A program made the translations under genes and the position numbers. Under the pieces are notes generated by a model. The model made no database searches, was not told the origin of the DNA, and saw only the letters and a list, made by a program, of their open reading frames with translations. From assembly GCA_013399855.1 (NCBI GenBank), contig VXAY01002474.1:11046-75045 (forward strand): 64,000 bases of DNA. Reading direction: 5' to 3'. Shown in pieces: positions 22,001 to 35,468 of the stretch (its first letter is position 1; every line of letters starts with the position of its first letter). This DNA comes from Oxyruncus cristatus (lineage: Eukaryota; Chordata; Aves; Passeriformes; Cotingidae).

Positions 22001-25000
22001 ACAGAGAAATTATGAAATCTCTGTTTTTTCCCAAGCTTGGTCACTGTGTTTTTAAAAAAGTCTGTAGTTCAAATATACCTGTTTGCTGTTCTAGATGAGA
22101 GCTGGATCTGAAAATCCCTGCCCCTCACTCTCCCAGCTCAGTTGCCTGAGTGCTGCTTATAAAGCAAAGCCTTGTGTTCAGAGATCAGATACATGCTTTT
22201 GCATTTCAAAACCTCTTGTGTGTGCAGGGTTACAGTCATGAGCACACTTTATAGCTTATTTTCTTTCTTCTTCAAGGAAAGAGCCATTCTCAGCCCACAA
22301 AGGTAGTAACAACCAGCTCAAGAGACTGATTCAGCTTATATAACCTGTGGCTAACCCCAGTCTTCTCCGTACCTCAGCTCCCTGCTGACATGTCTAAGAG
22401 GGATTCACAAAAATCAGCTGTAGAGGAAACATGGCCCCAACAGCCCAAGAAGGTCTCCTGCTGCAGGTTGAGCCCTGACACTGCCACACCCATGCAAGCC
22501 AGAGTCCCACCTGCCATCCTTCTCAACAGTCCAGTTCAGGCCACCTTGCCCCTCCAGCAACCCTGGGCTGGCTGGCAAGGCTGTGGCCATTACCTGCTGC
22601 AGCACCAACCCCAGCCCATGCTGGCCCCAGCAACACATCATCCAGTTGCGGCAAACCTCTCCCTTCAGTGACTCAGCATCTAAATAGCAGCCCTATTTTT
22701 TCCTCCTTCCTGGGTATTTACAAGGAATTTCTATATAAATAAACTACATTTAAAAGAATATTACAATAAAGTAAACTAACTGGTGTCTTATGGCTCCCCT
22801 TTCCCAAGGCTACAAATTAAGGACAAAACTACCCCATTTGTTCAGTTAAAGAAATTGTCAGACACATTGCTAGTCCCAGAACAAGACTTCAGGAACAAGT
22901 TTGTTTTATTTTTGCTGATAGTGCCTAGCTCCAGCACCACAAAATCTGATCACTTTGGCCATATCCTGATAAGCACCAGAGCTCAAAAGGCTATCTGAAG
23001 GGCAGGGCATGGTTCCCCAGTGACTGTCTATGCCACACCACCACTGTGATGCTGGATGTGGAGCTTCAGCAGCATGTGGATGTGGTGAGCTGCCAGGCCC
23101 TGCCAAGTGCACCTTGAAGGGGGTGAGTATTTATGGCTGTCATATCACCTGTGCTGGTCCCCAGGATGCTGGGACAAGTGACTATCAGGTGGAGAAAATG
23201 TTTGAAGTCACCAGGCAGAGCTGAGCCTGCAAGAGGACAGGACAGCACACCCTCCACCAGCACTGCTTCGGCATGAGCAGTCTCATACCCCCACATTTGC
23301 TGCAAGTGCCAGGGAAGATTGAATGTCACCAAGAGATGCTGACATCACTTTTACTTGTGCTCAACAGCAAGGCAAAAATGTGCCATCAAAACTTGCACAA
23401 AGCCTTGCAAGCTGCTATGAAGATAGAATGTCTTCAATATGTGATCATTCTTTATAGGGCCTTCATGCAAATTTTTTCCATATCTGATCTGACTTGGGAG
23501 ATTTTTACCGCAAAGATTTTCGGGGCTGCCCATTGAAACTGCAAGGAAAACACTACCAAAAAAACCCTATTATTTCTTGTCAGGGTAAAGGGGGAGTACT
23601 TCTTTTCCCCTGTTTTATGATTTTATAGAGATTCGTGACAGGGAGTTTTAAGTCATGTTTAGGTGGTTTGATATGCAAATAGCAATAAATACAAGTATTT
23701 GTTCTATTTTTATGATGATGTGATAAAATTTGAAAATAGGAGTCTCAAAGTCCAGTATAGATTTTTTTTTAACCTCCGGTGTCATGTTGAGGCCACAGTT
23801 GCTTCAAGATTCTCACCTTCTGCACAGTGAATGGACCAAGGGAAATTCAGAGAGAAGTGTGGGAGCTATTTATGTCAGTGAAAGACACCACACGAATCAC
23901 TTCCGTACTTAACTTTGTCTAATTATTAGCATAGATTTTTGAGAGCAGTGGAATAATCTGCTTATCAAATACTACTTGGAAATACATTATTATGAAGGTA
24001 ACATTTAGAGATTTAGCAAACTCAGTCATAATCTCAGTAAATACAGCTCAGTGCACTTAACACTAATACTACAATTAACACTTCAGAAGCCTGCCCAAAT
24101 TATAGGAACATCCAAAGCCATTATTTAGATGACATTAGTAACCAAGGTGCAATATTGTTTGCAGAACAGTAAAAAATCCCTTTTATAAAAATTTTTACAA
24201 GCTGTTGAGACTGGAAGCGGTTACTTAAATTATGCCTGCAGAAAGGTTTAACTCTCCCAAAGCAGCACAAACATTACAGAGGGGAGAAATATGATGCAAT
24301 CTTTCACTGCCTATCAGAGCAAGCTGCTTAGACCTTTGCAAGCAGTCAGCATTGGCTTCCTTTGCTCCAGAGAGGGACAGAGCTGACAGGTGAATCCTTG
24401 ATGCCAAGGGAGATACACATCGTTGTACCCCCCATCTTGTCAGGGAAGCAACAGTGTCCAACTGGTCTCTCCTGGGCTCTGCCAAAGATATAAAAAGCCA
24501 CAGGGCCATGCTGTTAGTCTTGCCCTCTGGAGTAAAAGGTTGAGGAAGTCTTGCTAAAAAAACTGTTATGGTTATTATGAAGTAATTCTTGGTAATGTCT
24601 AACACCTTGGTTTTACAACCTCAGTCCACAAAAGAAGGCAAAATGAAATTTTCATGGTCTTTCCATCTATAAGAATGTTCAGATTGCATGGTAATCTTGG
24701 GTTAAAAAGAAGTTCCAAGTGCTTATCCTTGCTGTTAGTAATATTGTGCAATTCATTCCATCCACCCCACATTTATCACCAAAGTATCTGGATGTTTATC
24801 AGGACAATTTAGAAAACAAAATGTAATTTTTCTGAGTGCTCATGTGAATAACAGAAGTGAGCATGAATAATGATCCAAAGGGATATTTTGCACTCTGTGA
24901 ATCCATTTGCAGTCAAGCTACTTTAAATTTGCTGAAGTTAGAGCTCAAGTATGTCTGTGGCTTGATGTAGGTTTTTTAACTTCTCCCAGAACATAAAGTT

Positions 25001-25014
25001 CTGGTAGTGCTTAC
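19024..25014. other. Intergenic sequence, no gene seen
   Basis: This stretch holds scattered short open frames (the longest, 126 codons on the minus strand at 24225-24605) with no recognisable domain. A moderately GC-rich patch near 22,380-23,330 has low-complexity proline- and glutamine-rich translations in more than one frame and no splice-supported exon. I cannot name anything in it. Confidence 0.5.
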
Positions 25015-26185
25015 AGAATTGTCGTGGGTTTACCACCCCCCCCTGGGGTTGAAAAAATAGTTAATTCCAGGTAGATTTCTGGAACAAAGCCAATCACAAG
25101 TTTTAGTAATGCCTCTGCGAGCGACATATTTTAGAAAACGGAAGAGAAGATGAATGGCGCAGAAAAAATTCCAGCCCGGAGGAGAGTGGAGGAGAACAAG
25201 AGACACCAATGTAGCCTCCAAGGTCAGTGTAGCAGGAGGGGGGAGGAGAGGCCTGGGGGGCCCCCTGTCCCCCTCCAGCAGGGGAAAAGACTTAAAAACT
25301 AAAACCCCTGCCACCTGTGGAAGATTATTTGGAGTAAGGAGACCTTCCTACAGCTCATGAAGGAGCCTGTGCCGGAGCAGAGAAGTGCATGGAGGAAGCT
25401 GGAACTCTGTGGGAGGCCTAAGATGAAACAGAGTCTTGCTGGAGACCTGTGGCCCTTGGAGAGAGAAATCTACACTGGAGCAAGTGTCCCGGGTAGGACT
25501 TGTGATCCCAGTGAGGGATTTATGCTGGTGTAATTCATTTGTGACCCTAAAGGACAGCAGAGGATGGAAGAACTGTTGTCCAAGGGTAGACTCACGTTGG
25601 AGAAGCTCATCCAAGGCTGTCTCCCGTGAGAAGGGACCCCACAAGAAACAGGGGATGGACTCGATGCCATTATCCCCTGTAACAGTGGTGAAGACCCTGG
25701 TGCAGCAAGTTGTCCCCTTGCAGTCCATGGAGGACCTCACAGGGCCCGAGTACCCCCCAGCCTCCGGTCCTGGCCCAGCAGGGAGGAGCAGGGACAGTCC
25801 TGAGGTCGACGTGCAGCAGAGAGAGAGATTTCCAGCTACGCCCAATTGGAGCTGTCGCCCTAGAGATAATAGAAGAAAACTTTCAAGTGCTGCAAATTTA
25901 ATTTAGAGGAACTGTAAACCCTGAAAGTAGAGAAGAGACTTTTCTCCTCCTGAGCTGATCCAGGGGGGAGGCATGATTTTGTACATACATAGAATTTTCT
26001 TCATAAGAAAACCTAATCAGAATTGTTGTATATATTATTCCTTAGTTTTTATCCTGCTAGTAATAAATTTTATATTATTCCCCCACGTCAAGTCTCTTTT
26101 GTCTGTATAAAACTTCTCTCATCTTATAGCAATTGTGTAAAAGATTTGAAAAAAAATCGGTCCAGAGTAAACTCACGACAAGAAT
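25015..26185 (+). repeat. 5-bp target-site duplication flanking solo LTR (AGAAT)
   Basis: AGAAT at 25015-25019 immediately precedes the LTR and AGAAT at 26181-26185 immediately follows it. A perfect 5-bp duplication marks a single retroviral integration followed by LTR-LTR recombination. ERVL-type elements commonly give 5-bp duplications. Confidence 0.9.
25020..26180 (+). mobile_element. Complete solo LTR of an endogenous retrovirus (copy 2)
   Basis: The LTR is 1,161 bp, begins TGTCGTGGGTTTACC and ends ACTCACGACA, so its ends are inverted repeats with TG/CA termini. A CCAAT box (25090-25094) lies in the U3 part and AATAAA (26062-26067) lies 118 bp before the 3' end. Flanking AGAAT duplications prove a clean insertion with later loss of the internal region. 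The copy at 4352-5502 is the same family in the opposite orientation. No gag, pol or env remains. Assignment to an ERVL-like class rests on duplication length and is inference. Confidence 0.9.
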
Positions 26186-29100
26186 GTACATCATCAGCAG
26201 GAACTCACAAAACATCTCTGAAAGGAACTGTGAAAGGTGACACTGCTGCCGGTTACTCTCATGTCCCAATTAGGAGGGTAAAATACCACATCTTATTGTA
26301 TCCATTTTCTTTCAGAATGGAGGTTCTACATACATAAGGCCAAGTGGGTCAAAAGGAAATACATTTCTCTTTCCTCTCTCCCCTCTTTCTCTGCCCTGTC
26401 ATAGAGTTATTGCTCTCCTCTTCGTAGTGGCTCTCAAGGCACAGACCACAGTTGTACAGGAAGGAAGAAATGCTGGACACTTGATGAGGTAAATCAGTCT
26501 TGGATCAAGAGAAGGATCTTAGCTGTACAGTATGTCTTCTAAAGTCTGGACAACCCTGAATCTGACACCTTTCTTCAGCGATGCCCAGCTCAGCATGTCT
26601 ATAAGCCTTGGTATGGAGAAACAGGATATATTCACGGCTGCAGGCAAATGCCGAGCTGTTTGGCCCTTGAAAAATTTCAGCTGCTTCAGGTCTATGAAGC
26701 AATGTGTTTTGTTTGGGGGATAGGCAGGACTAGCTGTTCTTCCTGTGTAACCAGCCCAGTTTTCCTTCACGTATAATTTGCTGTTCAACCCTAGTCTTTT
26801 TCTGTTGAACCAAATTACAAAATAAATACACGAAAACACTCTTTTGATAAGTTTAAACCAAAAATATAAGAAGCACAAAACATCCTTACTCTTCCTTGAA
26901 ACCAATTTTTTAGAATAGTGATGCTAATGGAGAAGGTGACACTATACTACTATTCACTACAGCTTGCCATCTGGGAAGCAAGTATGTGTTTAGGCAGCTA
27001 GTAAAACAAACAGAAGAAATGACTGTGCCAACCAGTACAAGATGAACAGGTAGGACTCAGTCACTGGATGTTACAGAGAGAAAAAATGTTAATGTAGCAG
27101 AAAGGAATTGGTCAAACTAAGGAGTTAAACCAAACTTCTCTGCTGCAGTGTTGCCCTTAAACTTATTTGACTTGTTGGCTGAAAGCGGAAGAGTCTACAA
27201 GGGAAGGTTTGTGCTGTGTTCTGCTGTCCTCCTGCATATCCTTATTCATCAACCTTACTAGAAACAGGACAGTTTTGTTCCATAGACCTTTGGTCTGACC
27301 CAGGTCTCACCCTTTCACACCCTTGCATAATGAAGACTGCAGTTACCCTTGCAGGAGGACACAGAGTAAGCAGTGGGTGGTGAACCATGGAGGACATATC
27401 TGCTTCAAGCAGGACAATTGCCTGACTCTCCTTGCAGGGAAAAGCTGAGCTGAAGTGCTGACTATGAGGACGAATGATTTTGCATCTTTGCTGTTCATAT
27501 TTAAGGTCCCCCTCTGTAAGATATAGTCTTGGAAATACAGTAGGAAAAAGCAGGAGGCCTTTTTCCCCCATTTTTTCCCATCCTTCTCTTCTTTTTGTTA
27601 TTTCTTTCATTCTTCCTTTCCTTTTCACTCTTATTTTCATTCTTTTCCTTTTCTTGTTAACTCCTCATAGGATTTTAGAAAGGAGGGGTAATACTGGCAA
27701 CCACTCTTCATTTTAAAGAGTTAAAACTGAAGTGCAAGAGCTTATGAAGGTTGCTCATGGCACATGCCCCTTCATGCTGCCTCACCTTGTCTCAGTTCCA
27801 CATCAGCCAGAAGTAGCAGCTGCTACAGGGCAGCAGCAGCTCCCAAACCAGGCAGAGATGCAGCTGAGAGCTGTTAGTGCACATGAACTGCTTTTGTATC
27901 AGAAGAAATGCAAGTGCTGCAATTCGAACTAAATTTTTTTCTTGACAGTTTGAGATGTCATTGAAGCAAAGATGCCCCAGTGATGGAAGTTCCCTGCTCT
28001 CCAACAGGTGTCCAGTGAGAGTTTGGGCTGCTTGTGTACTCTGGCTGAGCAAGAGGGTGTCCAAGCAACCTCCCAAACTGTTAGCACAGTTCTTCACTTA
28101 AGGGAACACAACCCGTAATAAGTCAAGACAGTGAGTGTTTAGCACTTGCATGCTGCTCCTACATTCAGTAACCTGATAGAACTCTCATCCTGGTCACTCA
28201 AACTCACACTGTGTGTGTTTCACTGAGACATTCAGCCCCAAAGGTGGGGATGAAGACATGAGACATGGCTTCATGGTTTGCCTCAGCCAACCCTTTCTGA
28301 ACTGGAAAGGTCAGAGCAGAGGATTGCAACTGCTCACTTCTTTATAGGTTTAGGCTTAAAAATCTGTGAATCTCTCTTTCTGTAACAGCATCTTCTGCAC
28401 AGAATTCAAACTCTCCTCTTTTCCCTCAGTTATCTCTTGGAGAATTTGAAGTTTTTATAACAACGGTGGAAATGTCCCCAACAGATACAGGCCCTCATCT
28501 GGGTAGGGAGGATTACTCAGCACTGGCTGCTGTGTGGCACAAGACAGCGCACTGATTTTGTTTGGCACATCTGTTTACTATTTTGCAAGCCCTAAGAATA
28601 CAACAATAGGGATTCCTCCTACAAAAATAAAAGCCCAGGGAATAATTTTTAGCGTGCTGAGAGAATACAATGAGCATCAGTGCAGTACATAGCAAGCTGG
28701 AATTGATTTTGTGGCATTTAAGGCCATATATTTAGAGGTAATTCATAAAGGACATATTTAATCAGAAATAATGCAAGAACGCAGTCACAAACTTGTTGCT
28801 TTGGAAGGAAGACAGCTAGTGACAGAATACAAGCATAGGGCAAGCAACCTTCCTTTTGCATTTTAACTGTGCTCTCAAGTCATGAACTATAAACCCCTTC
28901 AGCTCAGTTGTAAGTGATCCACTATCTGATCTCAAACCAAGAAGAGTGTTTGTATTCTTCTTAATAGCCATGGGAGAAGACTGATGACACTAGTAAAATT
29001 ACACTGGTAAAGTGTGCAGGATTATCCAATGGCTTTTTTTTTTCTTAAGATTGCAAACCAAACTGTGTTCACTTATGCAAGCTGTGTCTGCATCAACTCA

Positions 29101-29732
29101 TTGTAGTGAAACAGGTAATTGTAGCCTGAGATTTACTGAGCACATACACAAAGGCTCTCAGATTTTCAAACTGGCTCACAAACCCTCTACACCGTAAGAA
29201 CTGTACTCTCATCTGGGCTTTATGCTGCTTTAAATAGGTAAGTTTCAATGTAGTACTCCAGTGAAATATTGCAAAAGCACTTATTACTGCTATTTTTCAA
29301 AATAAAGTGTTAAGTGGCACAGTTCCTATGCTGAAAGCCTAAATGGGCGCTCCTATTAAGAACATTAGTATACAGAAAGTGTTCTTTCACTTGCCTTTTC
29401 TCGGTAGTTTGCATGACTTTTGTTGATAAGCTGATTGATGAAAATACGGACCAGCTTTATTTCTTGTGTGCACAATTTTGAGTAAGTTGGTAGCAGCTTG
29501 CACATAACTCTCAAAATTTCAGTATACAATTCCTCAGTGTGTAATCAGTCATCCTCCTATGGCAGCTTTTAAGAAAATCCACTTCTGGAGAGTTTCAGAG
29601 CTCCATAGACTGGAGATATTTTTATGCTTAAGCTTTGAAAAGTAAGAAAGTGAAGAAACATGCATCAAAGGAAATGTGACTCTGTATGCTTGCTGCCAAG
29701 CAGAAGAAGCAAGCATTTCAGGACAGTATACT

Positions 29733-29753
29733 TCAACACACACACACACACAA
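29733..29753. repeat. (CA)n microsatellite
   Basis: About nine CA repeats are followed by an A-rich stretch. Confidence 0.8.
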
Positions 29754-32700
29754 AAAAATATTAAAAAAAAATTAAAAGGTTACTGAAGCACCGGCTTTGA
29801 CTTATGAAGCCAACAATTCTGGTAATAAAGATACGTCAAAAGTGGTAAGATTTCTGAATCTGGAAAAGGATCCCCTAAAACAATGCTGTACATACAATGC
29901 AGAATTCACAAACTCCTGTGATGGGGGGTTGCCCAAGTTCCCCAGACAACAGTGTATTTTGCTGAGTATTTTGGTCTTCATCCTTCATTAGTCAGCTTGC
30001 TAGCTTTCTCTCCCTCCTAGAAAGTCAAACATGGAAAGAGATGAGGGTTGGTGTAAACACAAGGCCTCTTTATTTTGTTGAAACAGTACATGACTTCCCA
30101 TTTAGCATGACCAAAACCAAGCAGAACAGTGGAAATCACATATACCATTTTTCTTAATACATTGGTCTTCCTTGAAACTGCATGAGTACAACAGGAAGGA
30201 TAAATTCAACAATATTAACTCCAGTTAGGCATTTTCACATGGGAAAGTACCAGAGCGTATGCACAACAGGTCACAAGCAGACAAATCAAAGACCAGTATC
30301 AGGAAAACCTACTCCAGTGAGATGTGAACTCTCCTTTGGGGAAAGAGTTTGTCTTGAAGCAAGGGATGCAAACCTCCTTAGCTAAGGAGTACGTGCAAAT
30401 GCTTTTTAAAAGCTTTATCAGTAAAAGTTGTTAAAGGGGTACACAACCCAGCTTCAAAGCCACAGGGCCAGACAGGATGCAGTTTAAAGCCTTCATTGTC
30501 ACTAATGCTTGCCTGTCACCTAAAGGCTTATCTCCAGGGAATTTTTTTACCTAACTGTGCCTAGAAGCCCTTGGCTAAGAAAAGCCATTGGTGATTTAAG
30601 TGCAAATCCTGGTAAAACATTTTTATGTTTTCATCAGCTGCTCACAGTTTATGTCTTGGTCTTGGCTGAGTTTAACTTTTACCAGTTACTCAAGTCATTA
30701 AGCCAAATTACTGAGTCTAAAAGCTGTGCAAACATAACACCTACCTGGAGGGTATTTTGACTGAAGCATTAGGCAGTCAGTGTAAGATTGCCTTTCAGCC
30801 TTATCCTTCTCCCAGCTTCACTTCTTCAGCATAATTATTTCCAAACCAAAACCAAGGGTATGAGAAACCACAAAGCAAAGCCAGAATTAAAGCTAATACA
30901 TACTTCTGAGTCATGACAGGGTAAAGAAGTGTGAATCTAGGCATGACTGTTGCATTCACTTTACAGAAGTGATGGCCTCTGCAAAAGCCATAGAGAACCT
31001 CCTTGGTTGGAGCACAACTCTGATTTCTGGGCATTTTCTAAGAAAGAATTTCCACTTAAGTTTCCACGAAACTGCCCTCCAAAAATATTTCTCAGCCTTT
31101 CGACAAAAACTAGCAGTTCTATTAACTTTAAACAACAGATTGTTTTTAATGTTGCTAATGTCCTTTTGGCTTCCCACAAATTGTTTTTGTTGGTGTTGTT
31201 ACTGTTTTTTGTACAGAGAGCCTTACAAATGTAATTTGCTGGCTTCTTGTTGAGAGAAGCACAAGTTGTTGCACACATTGTGCAAAGGCTTAAAAACCCC
31301 ACAACTTTAAGCCAAAGCTCCTAATACCTAAAAGTTCCTTATTAGATACATGATTGTGCAATTTAAAATGTGCTGTGGTCTCTGCAATATGCTTAACTTC
31401 AAAACAATCTGATTTTTAAACCAGCTTGTATTCAGTCACTGAATACTCCATCAACAGGTACATGACAGGGCATGGTGTCTGGGGCATGCAGGAACAGAGA
31501 TTCTTCCCTGGGACCAGACTAATTCTGCCTCTGTTCTGGCCAGTGCCAAATGTTTCTTTGGACAATTGTAGACAAAACAAAATGTGCCCTTCCATTACAT
31601 TTCTTCTGGAGGGAGCTCTTACAGGTAATTCTGATTGAAATCTTAAAGCAGAGGTCGAGAGGTTTTAAAGTGTTATATAATTACACTATGAGCACGTACA
31701 ACTATTTGGACTTGTATTATTAAGCATGTAAGCAACTCCTTTGGAAATCTGCCCAGTTTTTGGACCTCAATGAATTTCTGAAGGAATGAGGTCCATGAGT
31801 TAACAAAACATTGCCTGAGAAGGTATCTTCTTTAATGAGTGTTTCCCACCTGAAACTTCACTGACGTCATCTTCTTTTTATGAGTTCCTCTAATCTATCT
31901 CATTTCTGCTTTGCAATACTTTGTATTCAGCTCCTACTCTTTTCAAACCTCTTCTACAGTTAATTTTCCCTCTCTCTTTTCTCCAATTTCCAAAATCCCT
32001 TGGCTTTTTTTTTTTTTTAATACTTTCTACACTATAATTTTCCAGATGAATTGACCCCTTCTGCACACAGGGCTTCAGATAAGCCAACACCATTTATTCA
32101 TACAAATCCAGAATTTTAAAAGCCATCCATGTTATCATCTGTTATGGACTGTTCCTGGAAATGCTTAAAATAATATTTTTAAACAGCTTGTCTGAGCTTT
32201 TTTTCTTTTAAAACTTGAATATTCTTTGAAAGAATTTGGGCTTTTTGTTTTTCAAAACTTGTGTTTTCTTTTAAAATTAATAATCCAGAATAGTTATGTT
32301 CACTTTTGCTCAGTAAACCCATAGATATTTAGCAATTTTTATTACTTTTTGCTAATTTGCATTGCATAACAAAATATAAAAAAATTCTATTTATCTGTAA
32401 ATATTTTTTAATTAAAAAGTTTCTGTTCAAGTTCATAAAACCATTGTAATTTTTCCATTCATGAGTGAATAATCAGGCACACACTTTTAACAGGGTCATT
32501 TTAAAGTTCCTCTTTTCAACAGTAAGTCCACTTACTAAAACTTTCAGTACGGTGAACAAATACACATTTTTTTCCCCCCACAAAGCTGTAGGATTGCACA
32601 AAAAATACAGAATAAATATAAACATTATGCCAAGGCAACATTTTAAAGTGCAGAACTCCACTTGCCACACATGAATAATTCAAATAATGCTTCATAATGC

Positions 32701-33120
32701 ATAGGCAATTCTTACTAGTATTTTAAAACTTGAAGTGACACAACGAGATCAACATATAACAGTAATTCAAATACATTCTATTTATAATAAATAAGAGTTT
32801 ATCTGACCATAGAACAGAATAAGCATATTGTCCCAACAAGCAAGCTCTTCACAAGTACCCTTTTTTTCCTTTGTCTGAATAGTGTGCTACCACTGAACAT
32901 AAAGACAAATTAAGAAACAAAGATCTCATCCACCATCTGGTAAGAGAACTCATTGGGAGAGACATCTGGAATATGTTGCTGGTATATTTTTCCAGAGGTT
33001 TTATCTTAAATCAGTCAATTTATACTGTCAAATATCTGTCAATTTATACAGATTGAAAATTATCTCTTTATTTTCTTCTACATATTCATATCCCCTTAAT
33101 GTTCAGTTGTCTTGGATAAC

Positions 33121-33201
33121 TTTTTTTTTTTTTTTCTTTTTTCCTTTTTTCCTTTTTTTTTTTTTTTGGGTGTGAGGAAAAGGGAAGAAAGGGGAAGGGA
33201 G
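33121..33201. repeat. Polypyrimidine tract followed by polypurine tract
   Basis: About 47 bases of almost pure T with some C are followed by about 34 bases that are mainly G and A. The two halves are roughly complementary. Confidence 0.8.
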
Positions 33202-35448
33202 TTGTTTCACTTAATATTCAGCTACTAAGTTCTGTGTCAGTAAGGATGGAGGGAGAACAGTCAAAGTCCTAGTCTCCACTAGCATTTTGCTTTGAGACAA
33301 TAGTGCTGTTCTGAATTCCCAAGCATCCTCCCTTACTGAACCTTGGTTCAGTATGCAGGGTGGTTTGGTACACAAGAATTAAGCTTATTTTGTATGAAAC
33401 TACAGTGGAGGCTCAGCTGCCTTTCAAATACACTTCAGTCTCTAAAAGAGAGACTAAGAATCAGAACCCATTATTTGGCCTGCTTCAAACTGCATATGCA
33501 GGTGGGGCACTTATCCAAGGAAACAGAATATATGTAGTCTTGAGCTGCATATAGGGTAGATGTACAAGTCTCAGCAGTAACTGCTTTCATCTATTGATCC
33601 TCCCCCACTGTAACAAGTATCTTGGCAATGTGCACACAGGTAGAGAGTCCTAAGGAGCAAAACTTAGGGATCCTCAGTGGGATCCTCAGTGACTTTCCCA
33701 AAATTACTTCAGAGAAGTCTGACTACTACATACTTCTCTGTATGACCTAAAACCTTACATTTTCTGTGCATAAGCCATTTTCCACTGAACAAGCTTTTGG
33801 GACTGCCTCACATGACTCCACTTGTTTTTTTTGGCATCTGTTATTTCTCCATTCAATTCTAATTAAGATGCTGCTGTCAGAAGACCGTTACAATTTAATT
33901 GTTATATGAAGCCACCACTGGCTTTCTCAAATATCAAATTCAGACTTCTTTCCTTTACCCCTAAGCACCTCAGCATAATCTTGGTCCTTGCTCCTCCTTG
34001 TCTTGGGCATTGCAGAGTGGTGCGGGCAGCCCATGGCACTACCTGCAGGCAGAGCTCCTCCTCCAGCCGAGATTCTTAAAAAGTTAATTTTCCACTTCTC
34101 AGTCTGGATACTAGACACTAGTAGAGCTTTAATCGAAAGTCTGAATTCCCACCTTGTCCCTGAATTTAACAAGCATCAAACTGCTCATGACACAGCGAAC
34201 AGTCAGATACAAAGCTCATTGGAGCCATTATCATAGGGATTCCCTTTTTAACTGGGCCAGAAGTGTAGTCTTGAACTTGTTAAAGTTCTTCTGTATTCCC
34301 AGTTCGCAAACAAGCAACCTCTCCACACCCAAGTATTTTAAAAAGAAATCCCGAATCTCTTTCTTAACAACACCACAAAATAATGGAAAAACAATTAAGT
34401 CAGAGACAGTTAAGACTACCACTAAAATAAAAGTTAATTCACAGCTCTGGAGGAATAGTACTAGAGCACTAGCACACATTGCATACAAGGCTGTGTTATC
34501 TTTCTTCATCACAGGAAATATTCTTGCAAGAAAGTCAAAGCTGAAAACCATGTGACTGCCTAAAAATAGTTTCAAACAGTAACTGGGAGGATTAAAACAT
34601 GTGTCTCACAGATCTTTGGTTTTGGAAAGTGAAATCTGGTCAATTAAATTCATGTCAAAATTCATGAGAAAGAATGCTCCCTGAATCAGGAAACCAAGTT
34701 AAAAAGCTGAAGACTGTATTTGCCAAATGACTGTGCTACTATGTAGGTGATTGGGACACATGAAAAACAAAACAGTTCAGAAAACACCCTGATGGAACAT
34801 GGAAATCTGAGTCCTTAGATCTTGACTCCTAAAGCCTCAGGAATGATTGAACTCAATGGGTAGGAAGGCCAAGCAGCAGCTCAATGCAGCACCCTGGGAA
34901 GACACCTGAGTGAACTCTCAGTGAGCCACGTGGCTGCATCCAGGTGAAGTCTGCAAGACTGTTCCCTGCTGTTTAGTAGGGCCCCTCAGCTTCAGCAAAG
35001 AAACAACAACGGACAGACTGTACTGCTTTAAGTGCCCAAATTAGCTGTTACATTTCCCCTTGGTGCTATGCTGTCTCATGTAGATATAATCATAATGATA
35101 CCTAAGCTCTGAAAATGCTTTTAAAATCAGAACATTATGAGTGATGTTGGGCCAAGCACTCTCTCTGAAGTAGACATGAAGTGAAACTTTGGTGCAGTGA
35201 CCTCCCTTGTTTTGTGAACAGAGGGAAGTCCTATATCCCCAGGCAGTGAGATAAAAGTGCAAAACAAACTTTAGTGAAATCAAAGAAGTTTGAAGCAGGC
35301 CTTAAAACCATATTCAACCCATATTTATAGTATCTAGATACAATACTGTCTCTAATGACACTGAAATTAAAGCTTACATCCTTTGTGTTGCAAAACACGT
35401 AACAGAGAAACAAGAAGCAATTCCCTCCTCAAACAAATCTCATTAGAA

Positions 35449-35468
35449 AAAAAAAAAAAAGAAAAAAA
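35449..35468. repeat. A-rich homopolymer run
   Basis: A run of about 14 A is followed by gaaaaaaagg. It may be a low-complexity tract or an old retroposon tail; no adjoining element is recognisable. Confidence 0.6.

Noticed and set aside
22390..23332. Cluster of 60-93-codon frames on both strands
   Set aside because: Translations are low-complexity, overlap on both strands and have no splice-supported or domain-bearing structure.
24225..24605. 126-codon minus-strand frame
   Set aside because: No recognisable motif and no supporting splice structure; a frame of this length can occur by chance in a 64-kb window.
27242..27640. 132-codon minus-strand frame with a Lys/Arg-rich start
   Set aside because: The basic start is the complement of a pyrimidine-rich tract; there is no other sign of coding.
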